From Edaphobacter bradus (GTDB taxonomy: Bacteria; Acidobacteriota; Terriglobia; Terriglobales; Acidobacteriaceae): a stretch of 64,000 nt of DNA. Positions 17,168-27,940 of this stretch are shown piece after piece; the first letter of the stretch is position 1, and every line of letters begins with the position of its first letter. The notes below the pieces were generated by a model, which was not told the DNA's origin, ran no database searches, and saw only the letters and a list, made by a program, of their open reading frames with translations. Made by a program: the position numbers and the translations under genes. The stretch lies in contig NZ_JAGSYF010000001.1 of NCBI RefSeq assembly GCF_025685645.1, forward strand, positions 1,394,509 through 1,458,508, given 5' to 3'.

Positions 17168-19204
17168 ATGCCCGCTTCCTATCTCTGGTTGATTCCGCTG
17201 CTTCCCTTCGCCGGGTTCCTCATCAACGGAACCCTCGGCCGCCGTCTGCCGCGCGCTCTCGTCTCCGCCGTCGCCCTTGTCTTCACCGCCATCCCCGCCG
17301 CTCTCTGGATCTGGCTCTGGTTCAGCATGAAGGCCCCCGGCGCACCCCAGTCCATCCAGACCGTCGCGACCCTCTTCGGCAATAGCTGGATCTCCATCTC
17401 GGGCTTCCACGCCGACTTCGCCCTTACCGTCGATCACCTCACGCTCATCATGCTCGGTGTCGTCACCGGCGTCGGTTTCATCATCCATGTGTACTCCGTC
17501 GGCTACATGGCGCACGAGGAGGGCTACTGGCGCTTCTTCGCCTACCTGAACCTCTTCATGTTCTTCATGCTGGTGCTGGTCCTCGCCTCCAACTTCCTGC
17601 TGCTGTTTGTCGGCTGGGAAGGCGTCGGCCTCGCCTCCTACCTGCTCATCGGCTTCTACTTCCGCAAGGACTCCGCCGCCAACGCCGGCAAGAAGGCCTT
17701 CATCCTCAACCGCATCGGCGACTTCGGCTTCCTCCTCGCGATGTTCCTCCTCGTCGCCCACTTCGGCTCGCTCGACTTCTCCACCGTCTTCAACGCCATT
17801 TCGCAACACCATGAGTGGCAGGGCGGATTCCTTACTGCCATCGCGCTCCTGTTAGTCCTCGGAGCCACTGGCAAGTCCGCGCAGATTCCTCTCTACGTCT
17901 GGCTCCCCGACGCCATGGAAGGCCCCACGCCCGTCTCGGCCCTCATTCACGCGGCCACGATGGTCACGGCGGGCGTCTACATGGTCGCCCGCTGCCACGT
18001 CCTCTTCGACCACAGCCCCTACGCCCTCGGAGTCGTCGCCATCATCGGCGCGGCCACCGCCATCTTTGCCGCCTGCATCGGCTTAGTGCAGCACGACATC
18101 AAGCGCGTCCTCGCCTACTCGACCGTCTCCCAACTCGGCTACATGTTCCTCGGCTGCGGCGTCGGAGCCTACGCGGCCGGAATCTTCCACCTGCTCACCC
18201 ACGCCTTCTTCAAGGCGCTGCTCTTCCTCGCCGCCGGCTCCGTCATCCACGCCCTGGGCGGCGAGCAGGACATGCGCAAAATGGGCGGCCTGCGAAAGCG
18301 CATCCCCGTCACCTTCTGGACCATGACGATGGGCGTCGTCGCCATCGCCGGAATCCCGCCGCTCGCTGGCTTCTTCTCCAAGGACGAGATTCTCTTCCGC
18401 GCCTTCACCAGCGACAACCCCATCGGCAAACTGCTGTGGCTCGTCGGCCTCGTCACCGCCGGAATGACATCCTTCTACATGTTCCGGCTCTGGTTCAAGA
18501 CTTTCTGGGGTGAGGAGCGCTTCGAGGAACAAGCCGACCTCCACAACCACGGAGCCGCCGTCCACGCCCAGTCAGACACTCACACCGTCATGGTCGCCGA
18601 TCACGACGACCGCCACGCCGGACACGCCCACGGCGTCCACGAGTCCCCGCTCGTCATGACCCTCCCGCTCATGATCCTCGCTCTGCTCTCGATCATCGGC
18701 GGATGGGTCGGCATCCCTGCGGCCATGCTGGGTCACGACGAGATCGGCAGCTTCCTTGATCCAGTCTTCGGCGCCGGAGCCCCAGTAGCGGAAGCCGTCA
18801 GCCACTCGACTGAGCTTGGCCTCGCCGCTGTCTCCGTCCTCGCCGCCGCCATCGGCTTCTATATCGCCTGGCTCTTCTACTACCGCAAGCCCGGCATGGC
18901 AGCCGCGCTCGCGCAGCGGTCCCCGACCCTCTACCGCCTCGTCCTGAACAAGTTCTACATCGACGAACTCTACGGCCTCATCATCGTCACACCGCTGCTC
19001 ATGTTCTCGCGCCTCATTCTTGGAGGCCTCGTCGATACCGGCCTTATCAACGGCTCAGGTGCAGCCGCGGGAGCCACTACCAAGGGCCTCAGTAAGCTCA
19101 CCCGGCAGATTCAGTCCGGAAACATTCGCTCCTACGCCGGCTGGCTCGCACTCGGCGCCGCTGCCGTCATCTTTGTCATGATCTTTGGCCGCTCACTCTG
19201 GTAG
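17168..19204 (+). CDS. nuoL: NADH-quinone oxidoreductase subunit L
   Basis: The distal antiporter-like subunit with the long lateral helix. 678 aa. The key FVGWEGVGLASYLLIGFYF (helix 5 Glu), PTPVSALIHAATMVTAGVYM and HDIKRVLAYSTVSQLGYMF segments are seen. A His/Asp-rich loop (about residues 455-495, HDDRHAGHAHGVH) is longer than in most homologues and could bind metal. Confidence 0.95.
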   Translation: MPASYLWLIPLLPFAGFLINGTLGRRLPRALVSAVALVFTAIPAALWIWLWFSMKAPGAPQSIQTVATLFGNSWISISGFHADFALTVDHLTLIMLGVVTGVGFIIHVYSVGYMAHEEGYWRFFAYLNLFMFFMLVLVLASNFLLLFVGWEGVGLASYLLIGFYFRKDSAANAGKKAFILNRIGDFGFLLAMFLLVAHFGSLDFSTVFNAISQHHEWQGGFLTAIALLLVLGATGKSAQIPLYVWLPDAMEGPTPVSALIHAATMVTAGVYMVARCHVLFDHSPYALGVVAIIGAATAIFAACIGLVQHDIKRVLAYSTVSQLGYMFLGCGVGAYAAGIFHLLTHAFFKALLFLAAGSVIHALGGEQDMRKMGGLRKRIPVTFWTMTMGVVAIAGIPPLAGFFSKDEILFRAFTSDNPIGKLLWLVGLVTAGMTSFYMFRLWFKTFWGEERFEEQADLHNHGAAVHAQSDTHTVMVADHDDRHAGHAHGVHESPLVMTLPLMILALLSIIGGWVGIPAAMLGHDEIGSFLDPVFGAGAPVAEAVSHSTELGLAAVSVLAAAIGFYIAWLFYYRKPGMAAALAQRSPTLYRLVLNKFYIDELYGLIIVTPLLMFSRLILGGLVDTGLINGSGAAAGATTKGLSKLTRQIQSGNIRSYAGWLALGAAAVIFVMIFGRSLW

Positions 19205-19217
19205 CACTAACTTTGGT

Positions 19218-19250
19218 TGTCATCCCTCAGGGATCTGCTTTCGTACTCAA
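19218..19250 (+). repeat. Repeat-like sequence ahead of nuoM
   Basis: GGTTGTCATCCCTCAGGGAT plus CTGCTTTCG aligns with the repeat before nuoE (GGTTGTCATTCC...GGAATCTGCTTC) and contains a small ATCCC/GGGAT hairpin. Confidence 0.4.
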
Positions 19251-19257
19251 GGAACCG

Positions 19258-20808
19258 ATGAATCTCGACCACTCCATCCTGACGATCATCACCTTCGTCC
19301 CCCTCGCCGGAGCCATCGTCCTCGCGCTCCTGCCCGACCGCGACCGCATCCAGCAGTGGAGCGCCCTCGCCGTCACCCTCGTGACCTTCCTGCTCACGCT
19401 CCATCTTCCCTTCCACTACGACTACGCCGCCGCCTCCGGCAGTTTCCAGTTTGAGCAGAATCTCCTGTGGATCGCCAACCCATCGATCCACTACCACGTA
19501 GGTGCCGACGGCCTCTCCATGTGGCTCGTCGTCCTCACCGGCCTGCTCGCCCCGCTCGGCGTCCTTATCTCCTGGCGAGCCATCGGCACCCGCCGCCGCC
19601 TCTTCTACACGCTCTTCCTGCTCCTACAGGTCGCGATGCTCGGCGTCTTCGTCTCGCTCGACCTCTTTCTCTACTACGCCTTCTGGGAGCTCTCGCTCGT
19701 TCCCACGGCGATCCTCATCGCCACCTTCGGGCGCACCGAGCATCGCCGGCGCGCCGCCATCAAGTTCTTCCTCTACGCCTTCATCCCCTCGGCCATCCTC
19801 CTCGTCGCCATGCTCTGGCTCTACGCGAAGACCGGCACCTTCGACATGCCCGTCCTCGCGCAGCTTGCCGCGACGCACAGCATCTCAAGCAACTCCGCCG
19901 CGCTCTGGCTCGCCTCACTCGCCTTCCTCGCAGCCTTCGCCGTAAAGGTACCTGTCTTCCCGCTGCACGGCTGGCTCGCCGACGCCATCTCAGAAGCCCC
20001 CACCGCTGTCGTCATGGTGCTGGCCGGAAAGCTCGGCCTCTACTCCATCCTGCGCTTCTCCTTCGGCATCTTCCCCGCGCAGTCGCACCGCATCGCACCG
20101 TTCATGATCGCCCTTGGAGCCATCGGCATCGTCTACGGCGCGCTGCTCGCGCTCGTCCAGAAGGACCTCAAGCGCCTCGCGGCCTTCGGAACCCTCGGCC
20201 ACGTCAGCATGGTCATCTTCGGCATCTTCGCCCTAACGATCGCGGGCGTCGACGGCGGAATCTACCAGACCCTCAACGAGGGCCTTGGCGGATCTGCTTT
20301 CTTCATGCTGCTCGGCCTGCTCTACGAGCGCTACGGAACCTATGACATGCGCGACTACGGCGGCCTCGCTGCGAAGCTCCCGTGGATCGTCACCATGTTC
20401 GTCATCACCTCACTCTCTGTCGTTGGCCTGCCCATGCTCAACGGCTTCGTCGGTGAGTTCCTCGTCCTCTCCGGCTCCATGCAGTCGGCCGTCGCGCACC
20501 ACATCGCCTGGACCACCTTCGCCACCACGGGCGTAATCCTCACTGCCTCCTACATGCTCTGGATGATCCAGCGCGTCTTCTACGGCGATCTCAGTCCCAG
20601 AAGCGAATCGGTTCCGGCTGTCGATCTCGACATCCGCGAGCACCTCGCCCTCTGGCCGCTCGTCATCATCTTCCTCGTGATGGGCGTCGCCTCTCCGGTG
20701 TTCATGCGCGCCATCGATACCGCTGGCAGCCGCATCGCCGCCACACTCACTCACACCCAGGCCACAACCGTGAACTTTGAAGCCACCTCAGAAGGAGGCC
20801 AGCGCTAA
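19258..20808 (+). CDS. nuoM: NADH-quinone oxidoreductase subunit M
   Basis: An antiporter-like membrane subunit. It shows [19 protein letters not shown] (proton-channel Glu), [29 protein letters not shown] and [22 protein letters not shown] 19258 (516 aa, AAGGAACC upstream) is preferred over an in-frame TTG at 19213, which would translate the repeat. The stop overlaps the nuoN ATG. Confidence 0.95.
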   Translation: MNLDHSILTIITFVPLAGAIVLALLPDRDRIQQWSALAVTLVTFLLTLHLPFHYDYAAASGSFQFEQNLLWIANPSIHYHVGADGLSMWLVVLTGLLAPLGVLISWRAIGTRRRLFYTLFLLLQVAMLGVFVSLDLFLYYAFWELSLVPTAILIATFGRTEHRRRAAIKFFLYAFIPSAILLVAMLWLYAKTGTFDMPVLAQLAATHSISSNSAALWLASLAFLAAFAVKVPVFPLHGWLADAISEAPTAVVMVLAGKLGLYSILRFSFGIFPAQSHRIAPFMIALGAIGIVYGALLALVQKDLKRLAAFGTLGHVSMVIFGIFALTIAGVDGGIYQTLNEGLGGSAFFMLLGLLYERYGTYDMRDYGGLAAKLPWIVTMFVITSLSVVGLPMLNGFVGEFLVLSGSMQSAVAHHIAWTTFATTGVILTASYMLWMIQRVFYGDLSPRSESVPAVDLDIREHLALWPLVIIFLVMGVASPVFMRAIDTAGSRIAATLTHTQATTVNFEATSEGGQR

Positions 20809-22298
20809 TGCCGAGCCTCTCCCCCAACATCGTCGCCCTTCTGCCCGAGTACATCCTCACCATCGCCGGCGTTCTTATCATGCTGGCCGAGCCCATGCTC
20901 CCTGCGGGCAGCTCGCGCAAGCCACTCGGCTGGCTCGCCATTCTCGGGACTCTCGCTGCAGGCCTCGCAAGCTGGTACCAGCTCAGCTTCGGCACGCTCC
21001 ATGCCTTTTATGGCACGGTCCAGACCGACGCCTTCTCGGTCTTCTTCCACCTGCTGATCGCCGCCGTCGTCCTGGTCACACTCCTCAGCTCGCTCGACTA
21101 TTTCGAAGGCAACGCCACCCACGCCGGCGAGTACTTCGCCCTCACCCTCTTCGGCGCTGTGGGAATGATGTTCATGACCTGCTCGGTCGAGCTCCTGATG
21201 GTCTTCATCGGCCTCGAGATCTCCTCCATCTCCACCTACATCATGGCCGGCTTCCGCAAGGGCCAGTCCACCGGCGTCGAGTCCTCTATCAAGTACTTCC
21301 TCCTCGGCTCCTTCGCCACTGCCTTCTTCCTCTACGGCATCGCGCTGGCCTTCGGAGCCACAGGCTCCACGTCGATCGCGGCCATCGCCCAGACACTTGG
21401 CTCCAGCCCAACGCAGAAGCTCGCCTTCCTCGCTCTAGGCATGATGCTCATCGGCCTCGGCTTCAAGGTCTCCGCCGCGCCCTTCCACGTCTGGGCCCCC
21501 GACGTCTACCAGGGAGCCCCGGCCCCCATCGTCGGCATGATGTCCACGGCTCCCAAGATGGCCGCCTTCGCCGTCCTGCTCCGCATCACCTTCTCGGGCT
21601 TCGCTGGCATAGAGCACCGCTGGGCTGCGCTCATCTGGATCCTCGCTGCCCTGTCGATGACCATTGGCAACCTCGGCGCGCTACTCCAGCGCGATGTCAA
21701 GCGCCTCCTGGCCTACTCTTCCATCGCGCACGCCGGCTACCTGCTCGTCGCCTTCACTGCCTTCCCGCAAGATGGAATCGCCTCTGCCTGTTTCTACGCT
21801 GCTGCCTACTCCGCCATGCAGGTGGGCGCCTTCGCCGTCATCACCCAGATCGCCCGCTACGACGAGCAGGTCCGTACCATCGACGACTATGCCGGACTCG
21901 CCCTCAAGCGCCCCGTGCTGGCCGCCGTGCTCGGCTTCTTCCTGCTCTCCCTCATCGGCATCCCGTTCACCGGAGGCTTCTTCGGCAAGTTCTACGTCTT
22001 CACCGCCGCACTGCACTCCGGCCGCGTCTGGCTCGCCGTGATCGGCCTGCTCAACAGTGGAGTCGCCTGCTTCTACTACCTCCGACTGCTGGCCGCACTC
22101 TACAGCCGCCAGCCCCACGAAGACAGCCGCCTCAACCAGATTCCCTCTGTCAGCATTCCGGCAGCGGTAGCCCTAACCTTCACGGCCGTCGCAACACTGC
22201 TGCTCGGCATCGCCCCGGGCCGCGTGCTCTCGCTCGCCCAGCGCAGCGCTACAGCCACCGCGCCTGCCGCACAAAGCACCACGGCCACCAGCCGGTAA
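20808..22298 (+). CDS. nuoN: NADH-quinone oxidoreductase subunit N
   Basis: The proximal antiporter-like subunit. 496 aa. Motifs: [60 protein letters not shown]. It is the last gene of the operon, followed by a strong hairpin terminator. Confidence 0.95.
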   Translation: MPSLSPNIVALLPEYILTIAGVLIMLAEPMLPAGSSRKPLGWLAILGTLAAGLASWYQLSFGTLHAFYGTVQTDAFSVFFHLLIAAVVLVTLLSSLDYFEGNATHAGEYFALTLFGAVGMMFMTCSVELLMVFIGLEISSISTYIMAGFRKGQSTGVESSIKYFLLGSFATAFFLYGIALAFGATGSTSIAAIAQTLGSSPTQKLAFLALGMMLIGLGFKVSAAPFHVWAPDVYQGAPAPIVGMMSTAPKMAAFAVLLRITFSGFAGIEHRWAALIWILAALSMTIGNLGALLQRDVKRLLAYSSIAHAGYLLVAFTAFPQDGIASACFYAAAYSAMQVGAFAVITQIARYDEQVRTIDDYAGLALKRPVLAAVLGFFLLSLIGIPFTGGFFGKFYVFTAALHSGRVWLAVIGLLNSGVACFYYLRLLAALYSRQPHEDSRLNQIPSVSIPAAVALTFTAVATLLLGIAPGRVLSLAQRSATATAPAAQSTTATSR

Positions 22299-22337
22299 AT
22301 CTCATTCTTCAATTCATTGAAGAGTCTCGCGCGCACA

Positions 22338-22367
22338 GAAAAGCCCTCGCCGAAGCGAGGGCTTTTC
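22338..22367. terminator. Bidirectional hairpin between nuoN and atpE
   Basis: A perfect 13-bp stem GAAAAGCCCTCGC / GCGAGGGCTTTTC around a CGAA tetraloop, with T-runs on either strand. It can end both converging operons. Confidence 0.9.
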
Positions 22368-22402
22368 GTACAGCTAAAAGCTAGCAGCTAAAAACTAAGA
22401 AC

Positions 22403-22705
22403 TTACTTCACCTTGAGGAAGATGATGACGAAGGTGAACAGCGCCAGCGACTCGATGAATGCGAGACCAAGAATCAGGAAGATGAAGATTCCAGGACGAG
22501 CTCCCGGGTTGCGCGCCAGGGCCTCGGTTGCCGAGGCCGTCGCCTTGCCCTGACCCAGACCGCAGAGACCAGCCGCAAGGGCCATGCCCAGACCGGCAGC
22601 CAGCGGAACCCACTGATTGGCAGGCGCGACTGCGCTCTGCGCAAAGGCCGGCGTTGCGAGCAGCATTGCGGCCAACGACATAAACAGATATTGCAACTGC
22701 TTCAT
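22403..22705 (-). CDS. atpE: ATP synthase F0 subunit c
   Basis: The c-ring proteolipid. The 100-aa precursor has an N-terminal cleavable-looking signal (LAAMLLATPAFAQ). Two helices follow, joined by the polar loop TEALARNPGARPG, with the ion-binding Glu in ILGLAFIESLALFTF. No Na+-binding signature (Q.../ES T) is evident, so proton coupling is likely. It lies 170 bp after atpB and ends at the shared terminator. Confidence 0.95.
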   Translation of the reverse strand: MKQLQYLFMSLAAMLLATPAFAQSAVAPANQWVPLAAGLGMALAAGLCGLGQGKATASATEALARNPGARPGIFIFLILGLAFIESLALFTFVIIFLKVK

Positions 22706-22875
22706 TGTGTTACTCCATCTCCCGTCAGATACGCCGCCAGTGGGTGGTTGATGCTCACCGTGCTGGCACCCTCACGCTCGCGGCGTTGTTGCTGCCCGGA
22801 AGAGGGAGTCCCTCCCAGACAAACTCAATTCGGTAATTCAATCCGCGGTTTTCCGTGCAAACCCGCGGTCGCGTT

Positions 22876-23607
22876 TTAATGATCGTGCGCCACGGCAAGC
22901 GACAGGTAGATCGACGCCAGCAGGAAGAACACATACGCCTGCACCACGGCGACGCCAAGGTGCAGCCCCAGGAAGATCAGCGGAATTCCCACCGGCACCA
23001 GCGAGAAGAACGCCAGCGTCACGAGATCCCCAGCGAACATGTTCGCGTAAAGTCGAACCGTGAGCGAGAGCACACGCGCGCAGTGCGAGATCACTTCAAT
23101 CGGGAACAGCAGCCACGACAGCCACCACACCGGCCCGAGGAACTGCTTGATGTACGCGCCGCCATTGGCCCGTAGACCGTGGAAGTGGTAGTAGAGGAAC
23201 GTCACCAGCGCAAATCCCAGCGGAACCACAACGTTCGCGGTTGGCGACTCCAGCCCCGGCACCAGCCCCAGCAGGTTCGCTAGCAGGATGAACAGGAACA
23301 GCGCCGTCAGGTAGCTGACAAACTGCTCCGAGCCATGTCCGATGATCTGTTCTGCCTGCTCCTCGACAAACTCGTTGGTCATCTCGGCCATGTGCTGCAC
23401 TCCGCTCGGCTTCTCAATGCTCAACGAGAGCCGCACCACCACGAAGTACGCAACCAGCAGCAGGAAGACCAGCAGCTCCATCGCGAAGGCGTTCGAAATT
23501 GGAGCCTCAGGATACTGCGGTGTCACGTGAACGGACTTCAGCAGAGCCGTCACAGGCTCTGCGAAGTAGGCATTCAAAAAACGGGTAAACAAAAGCTGGG
23601 TTGGCAT
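22876..23607 (-). CDS. atpB: ATP synthase F0 subunit a
   Basis: The stator channel subunit. The 243-aa protein has five or six helices and the essential arginine in LSLTVRLYANMFAGDLV. The AHLHL-type end AVAHDH is His-rich. It is in one operon with atpZ, atpI and atpE. Confidence 0.95.
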   Translation of the reverse strand: MPTQLLFTRFLNAYFAEPVTALLKSVHVTPQYPEAPISNAFAMELLVFLLLVAYFVVVRLSLSIEKPSGVQHMAEMTNEFVEEQAEQIIGHGSEQFVSYLTALFLFILLANLLGLVPGLESPTANVVVPLGFALVTFLYYHFHGLRANGGAYIKQFLGPVWWLSWLLFPIEVISHCARVLSLTVRLYANMFAGDLVTLAFFSLVPVGIPLIFLGLHLGVAVVQAYVFFLLASIYLSLAVAHDH

Positions 23608-23642
23608 ATAGAAAAATCAGCAGAATCTTTTCTTAATCTCGC

Positions 23643-24053
23643 CTAAACGGTCCACGCCTTCAGCAGCTTGAGACCTTCCACTGTGAGCGCAAACACTCCC
23701 AGCGCAAGGCCTCCGGCCAGCGCATACACTGAACCATTGAGTGCCTTAAGGCTAACATAAAGCAGCACTACCGTGAGGCCCAGCCGCAGGAAGAATCCCA
23801 CCAGCACCATCCCCATCGGTCTGGCCTTCCCTCCGCCGTCCATCCGCTCCATCACGGCCGTCATCAGCCGCAGCCACTCAAACAGCCCCGACCCCGAGAT
23901 CGCCGCTCCCACCACCAGCAGAACCGCAGACTGCCACCCCAGCTTCCACCACAGCAGCGGAGCCGCCACCACCGTCACCACGGCCAGCAGCCGCAGCGCC
24001 CGCATCACCGTCTGGCGAAAGTCCTCATCACTAAAGCTCTCCAAAGCCCGCAC
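23643..24053 (-). CDS. atpI: ATP synthase I-like membrane protein
   Basis: 136 aa, four helices, matching the position and topology of the poorly conserved ATP synthase I chain (c-ring assembly and Mg/Ca handling are suggested for the family). GTG start directly follows the atpZ stop codon. Identity rests on gene order and topology. Confidence 0.75.
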   Translation of the reverse strand: MRALESFSDEDFRQTVMRALRLLAVVTVVAAPLLWWKLGWQSAVLLVVGAAISGSGLFEWLRLMTAVMERMDGGGKARPMGMVLVGFFLRLGLTVVLLYVSLKALNGSVYALAGGLALGVFALTVEGLKLLKAWTV

Positions 24054-24290
24054 TTACTTCCCCCTCTTCAGATATCGCGACGCAGTCAGGAAGATCTGCA
24101 TAAACCCGCCGGCAGCCCCCAGCAAAATCCCTACAACCCCCATCCAGGTCTGGTGGAAGTGCTTGTCCAGCCATTCGCCGATCAGCCATCCGATCAGGCA
24201 CCCGGCCGGCAGCGCAATCGCCAGCTGAATCATCGACTCCGCTTTCACCAGCTCGCCCAGCCCGCCGCCTTTTTTGTCGTCATCCGCCAT
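24054..24290 (-). CDS. atpZ: AtpZ/AtpQ-type F0F1 accessory protein
   Basis: 78 aa with two helices and the family-like GCLIGWLIGEWLDKHFH hairpin followed by ILLGAAGGFMQIF. It is the first gene of the F0 operon and lies divergent from lysS. These proteins are often seen just ahead of atpI. Confidence 0.8.
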   Translation of the reverse strand: MADDDKKGGGLGELVKAESMIQLAIALPAGCLIGWLIGEWLDKHFHQTWMGVVGILLGAAGGFMQIFLTASRYLKRGK

Positions 24291-24388
24291 AGCCCAACTA
24301 TTACATCACGACATCCCCACCGCTTTCCCTTCCCGCCTCCACCCGCCGCTATACTGAAAAACGACCACACCCGTTCAAAGGAAACTTC

Positions 24389-26152
<1,764 letters not shown>

Positions 26153-26169
26153 GCATCATTCGACAAATC

Positions 26170-26257
26170 GGTCATTCCAAGCGCAACCTCTTAGCTACGG
26201 TCATTCCAAGCGCAGCCTCTTAGCTACGGTCATTCTGAGCGCAGCGAAGAATCCCGG
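26170..26257 (+). repeat. Three tandem 29-30-bp units downstream of lysS
   Basis: Units at 26170-26198 and 26199-26227 differ at one base (GGTCATTCCAAGCGCA(A/G)CC...TTAGCTAC). A third, diverged unit begins at 26228 (GGTCATTCTGAGCGCAGCG). A 12-bp-stem hairpin (26292-26303 with 26313-26324) follows. The 26153-26440 gap has no gene. Confidence 0.8.
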
Positions 26258-26440
26258 CATTCCACCCAGAGCGCCACAAATACTCGGGTGCCCCATCCTT
26301 CGCAGCTTCATCGCGAAGGGTGGGAAAGTAAAAACCTCGGCCGCCACAAACTGGGTACCCCATTGATGGCGTGCCTGAACCGCCCTTCTGGAAGCCATCA
26401 AGGCTCTCACCCCACCAAATCCCGCTGACCTGCTGACTCG

Positions 26441-26818
26441 CTAACCAGCTTTTTTCATCTTCTTCACCACCTGCGCCAGCGAGTGCTCGTTCATTGCCTC
26501 CACCGCATCGGCCCTGACCTTTTTCATCAGCCCCGTCACCGCCTTTTCGTCCACACTAAGCCAGTCCCCCGCCGTCGCTGCAAACACATCCCCCAGGCCG
26601 ATCTGCTTGGGCGAGACCTTCAGCTTCGCCCCCCCGTGCGGCCCCTTGCGCTGCACAATCAGCCCCGCCTTGTGCAGCAGCAGAAACGCCCTCCGCACCA
26701 TCACCGCGCTCTCCTTCAGCGTCTCGGCAATCGACGCCGATGTGTGCATATTCTCCGGCTCGCTGGCCAGCACTGCCAGCACCCGCACGCTCAGTTGAAA
26801 ACGCTCACTCTGTGCCAT
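26441..26818 (-). CDS. Rrf2-family transcriptional regulator
   Basis: A 125-aa winged-helix protein (SERFQLSVRVLAVLA...TSASIAETLKESAVMVRRAFLLLHKAGLI...GPHGGAKL). The start ATG 26818 is chosen by family alignment; the frame is open upstream, into the divergent gene. None of the three Fe-S cysteines of IscR/NsrR is present, so it is the cluster-free (YwnA/CymR-like) type. The ligand is unknown. Confidence 0.85.
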   Translation of the reverse strand: MAQSERFQLSVRVLAVLASEPENMHTSASIAETLKESAVMVRRAFLLLHKAGLIVQRKGPHGGAKLKVSPKQIGLGDVFAATAGDWLSVDEKAVTGLMKKVRADAVEAMNEHSLAQVVKKMKKAG

Positions 26819-26876
26819 GCCAAGCAAACTACCACACCTGCAAGCCACGCACACTGCGGGTGATAGCATCTTTTTT

Positions 26877-27671
26877 GTGAACATTCTTTTCGTCGGCGAT
26901 ATCTTTGGCTCCGCCGGCCGCCACATCGTACGTGAACACCTGCCCCACGTCCTCGAAACCAACTCCGTCGATCTCCTTGTCATCAATGGCGAAAACGCCG
27001 CTGGAGGCTTTGGCATCACCCCCTCCATCGCTGAGGAGATCTTCGACCTCGGAGCCCACGTCATCACCACCGGCAACCACATCTGGGACAAGCGCGAGAT
27101 CTTCGAGTACATGACCGTCCCCGCCGACTCCCATGAACGAGGACGCCGCATCCTGCGCCCGGCCAACTACGCCGTCGGAACCCCGGGCTTCGGCGTCTAC
27201 GAGGGCACGCTCCCAAACGGCCAGACCTACGCCGTCCTGAACCTCCAGGGCCGCGTCTTCATGTCCTCCTGCGACGATCCATTCCGCAAGGCCGACGAGC
27301 TCCTCAGCCAGATCAAGGCCAAGGTCATTCTCCTTGACATCCACGCCGAGACCACCAGCGAGAAGGTCGCCCTCGGCTGGTTCCTCGACGGACGCGTCAC
27401 CGCCGTCCTGGGAACCCACACCCACATCCCCACAGCCGACGCCCGCGTCCTGCCCATGGGAACCGCCTTCCAGACTGACGTAGGCATGTCCGGCCCCTAC
27501 GACTCGGTCATCGGCGTCGAGACCGAGCTCGTCCTCAACCGCTTCCTCACCGGCATGCCCGGCAAGTTCGAGCCCGCCAAGGGCAACCCCAAGATGTGCG
27601 CCGCCCTCATCAGCTGTGACGGAGCTACCGGACGAGCGTACAGCATCCAGCACATCATGCTCGGCGAATGA
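26877..27671 (+). CDS. YmdB-type metallophosphoesterase (TIGR00282)
   Basis: A calcineurin-like phosphoesterase; Bacillus YmdB hydrolyses 2',3'-cyclic nucleotides. 264 aa from GTG 26877. Metal ligands are seen in FVGDIFG, NGENAAGG, TTGNHIWDK, DIHAETTSEK and GTHTHIPTAD. The active-site set looks complete. The gene is divergent from the Rrf2 gene with a gap of 58 bp. Confidence 0.92.
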   Translation: MNILFVGDIFGSAGRHIVREHLPHVLETNSVDLLVINGENAAGGFGITPSIAEEIFDLGAHVITTGNHIWDKREIFEYMTVPADSHERGRRILRPANYAVGTPGFGVYEGTLPNGQTYAVLNLQGRVFMSSCDDPFRKADELLSQIKAKVILLDIHAETTSEKVALGWFLDGRVTAVLGTHTHIPTADARVLPMGTAFQTDVGMSGPYDSVIGVETELVLNRFLTGMPGKFEPAKGNPKMCAALISCDGATGRAYSIQHIMLGE

Positions 27672-27782
27672 CTTTTCCACATGAAATCCTGTCAAGCCCC
27701 TAAAGGGACTAACATGCTAATAATCAATCACTTGCACGTGGCATGATTCGCCTTCCGACCTGATAGAATGGTCTTAGCTGGA

Positions 27783-27807
27783 AAAGCCCCGAGCCTATCG
27801 GGGCTTT
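27783..27807 (+). terminator. Rho-independent terminator
   Basis: AAAGCCCCGA / TCGGGGCTTT stem with a 5-nt loop followed by GTTCTTT. It ends the phosphoesterase transcript. Confidence 0.85.
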
Positions 27808-27893
27808 GTTCTTTAACGCCAAAGGAAGTCCGGACCTATCTTGTTTCGATGGAATATTTTGCACACTTTTGGTAGGGGTGGGGGGCAACAAAG

Positions 27894-27925
27894 AAAGAGG
27901 GCAGCCCAGACGGGCTGCCCTCTTT
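27894..27925. terminator. Perfect 14-bp hairpin terminator
   Basis: AAAGAGGGCAGCCC and its complement around AGAC. It lies just past the stop of the minus-strand TPR gene and probably serves that gene; symmetrical A/T ends allow both directions. Confidence 0.85.
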
Positions 27926-27940
27926 CCAGCTAGTGTCTGA

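Noticed and set aside
20777..22384. 535-codon frame overlapping nuoN in another phase
   Set aside because: Arg/Pro/His-rich shadow of a GC-rich membrane-protein gene; nuoN itself is clearly coding.
26201..26410. Minus-strand frame with GFFAALRMT
   Set aside because: Translation of the dispersed repeats, not a gene.
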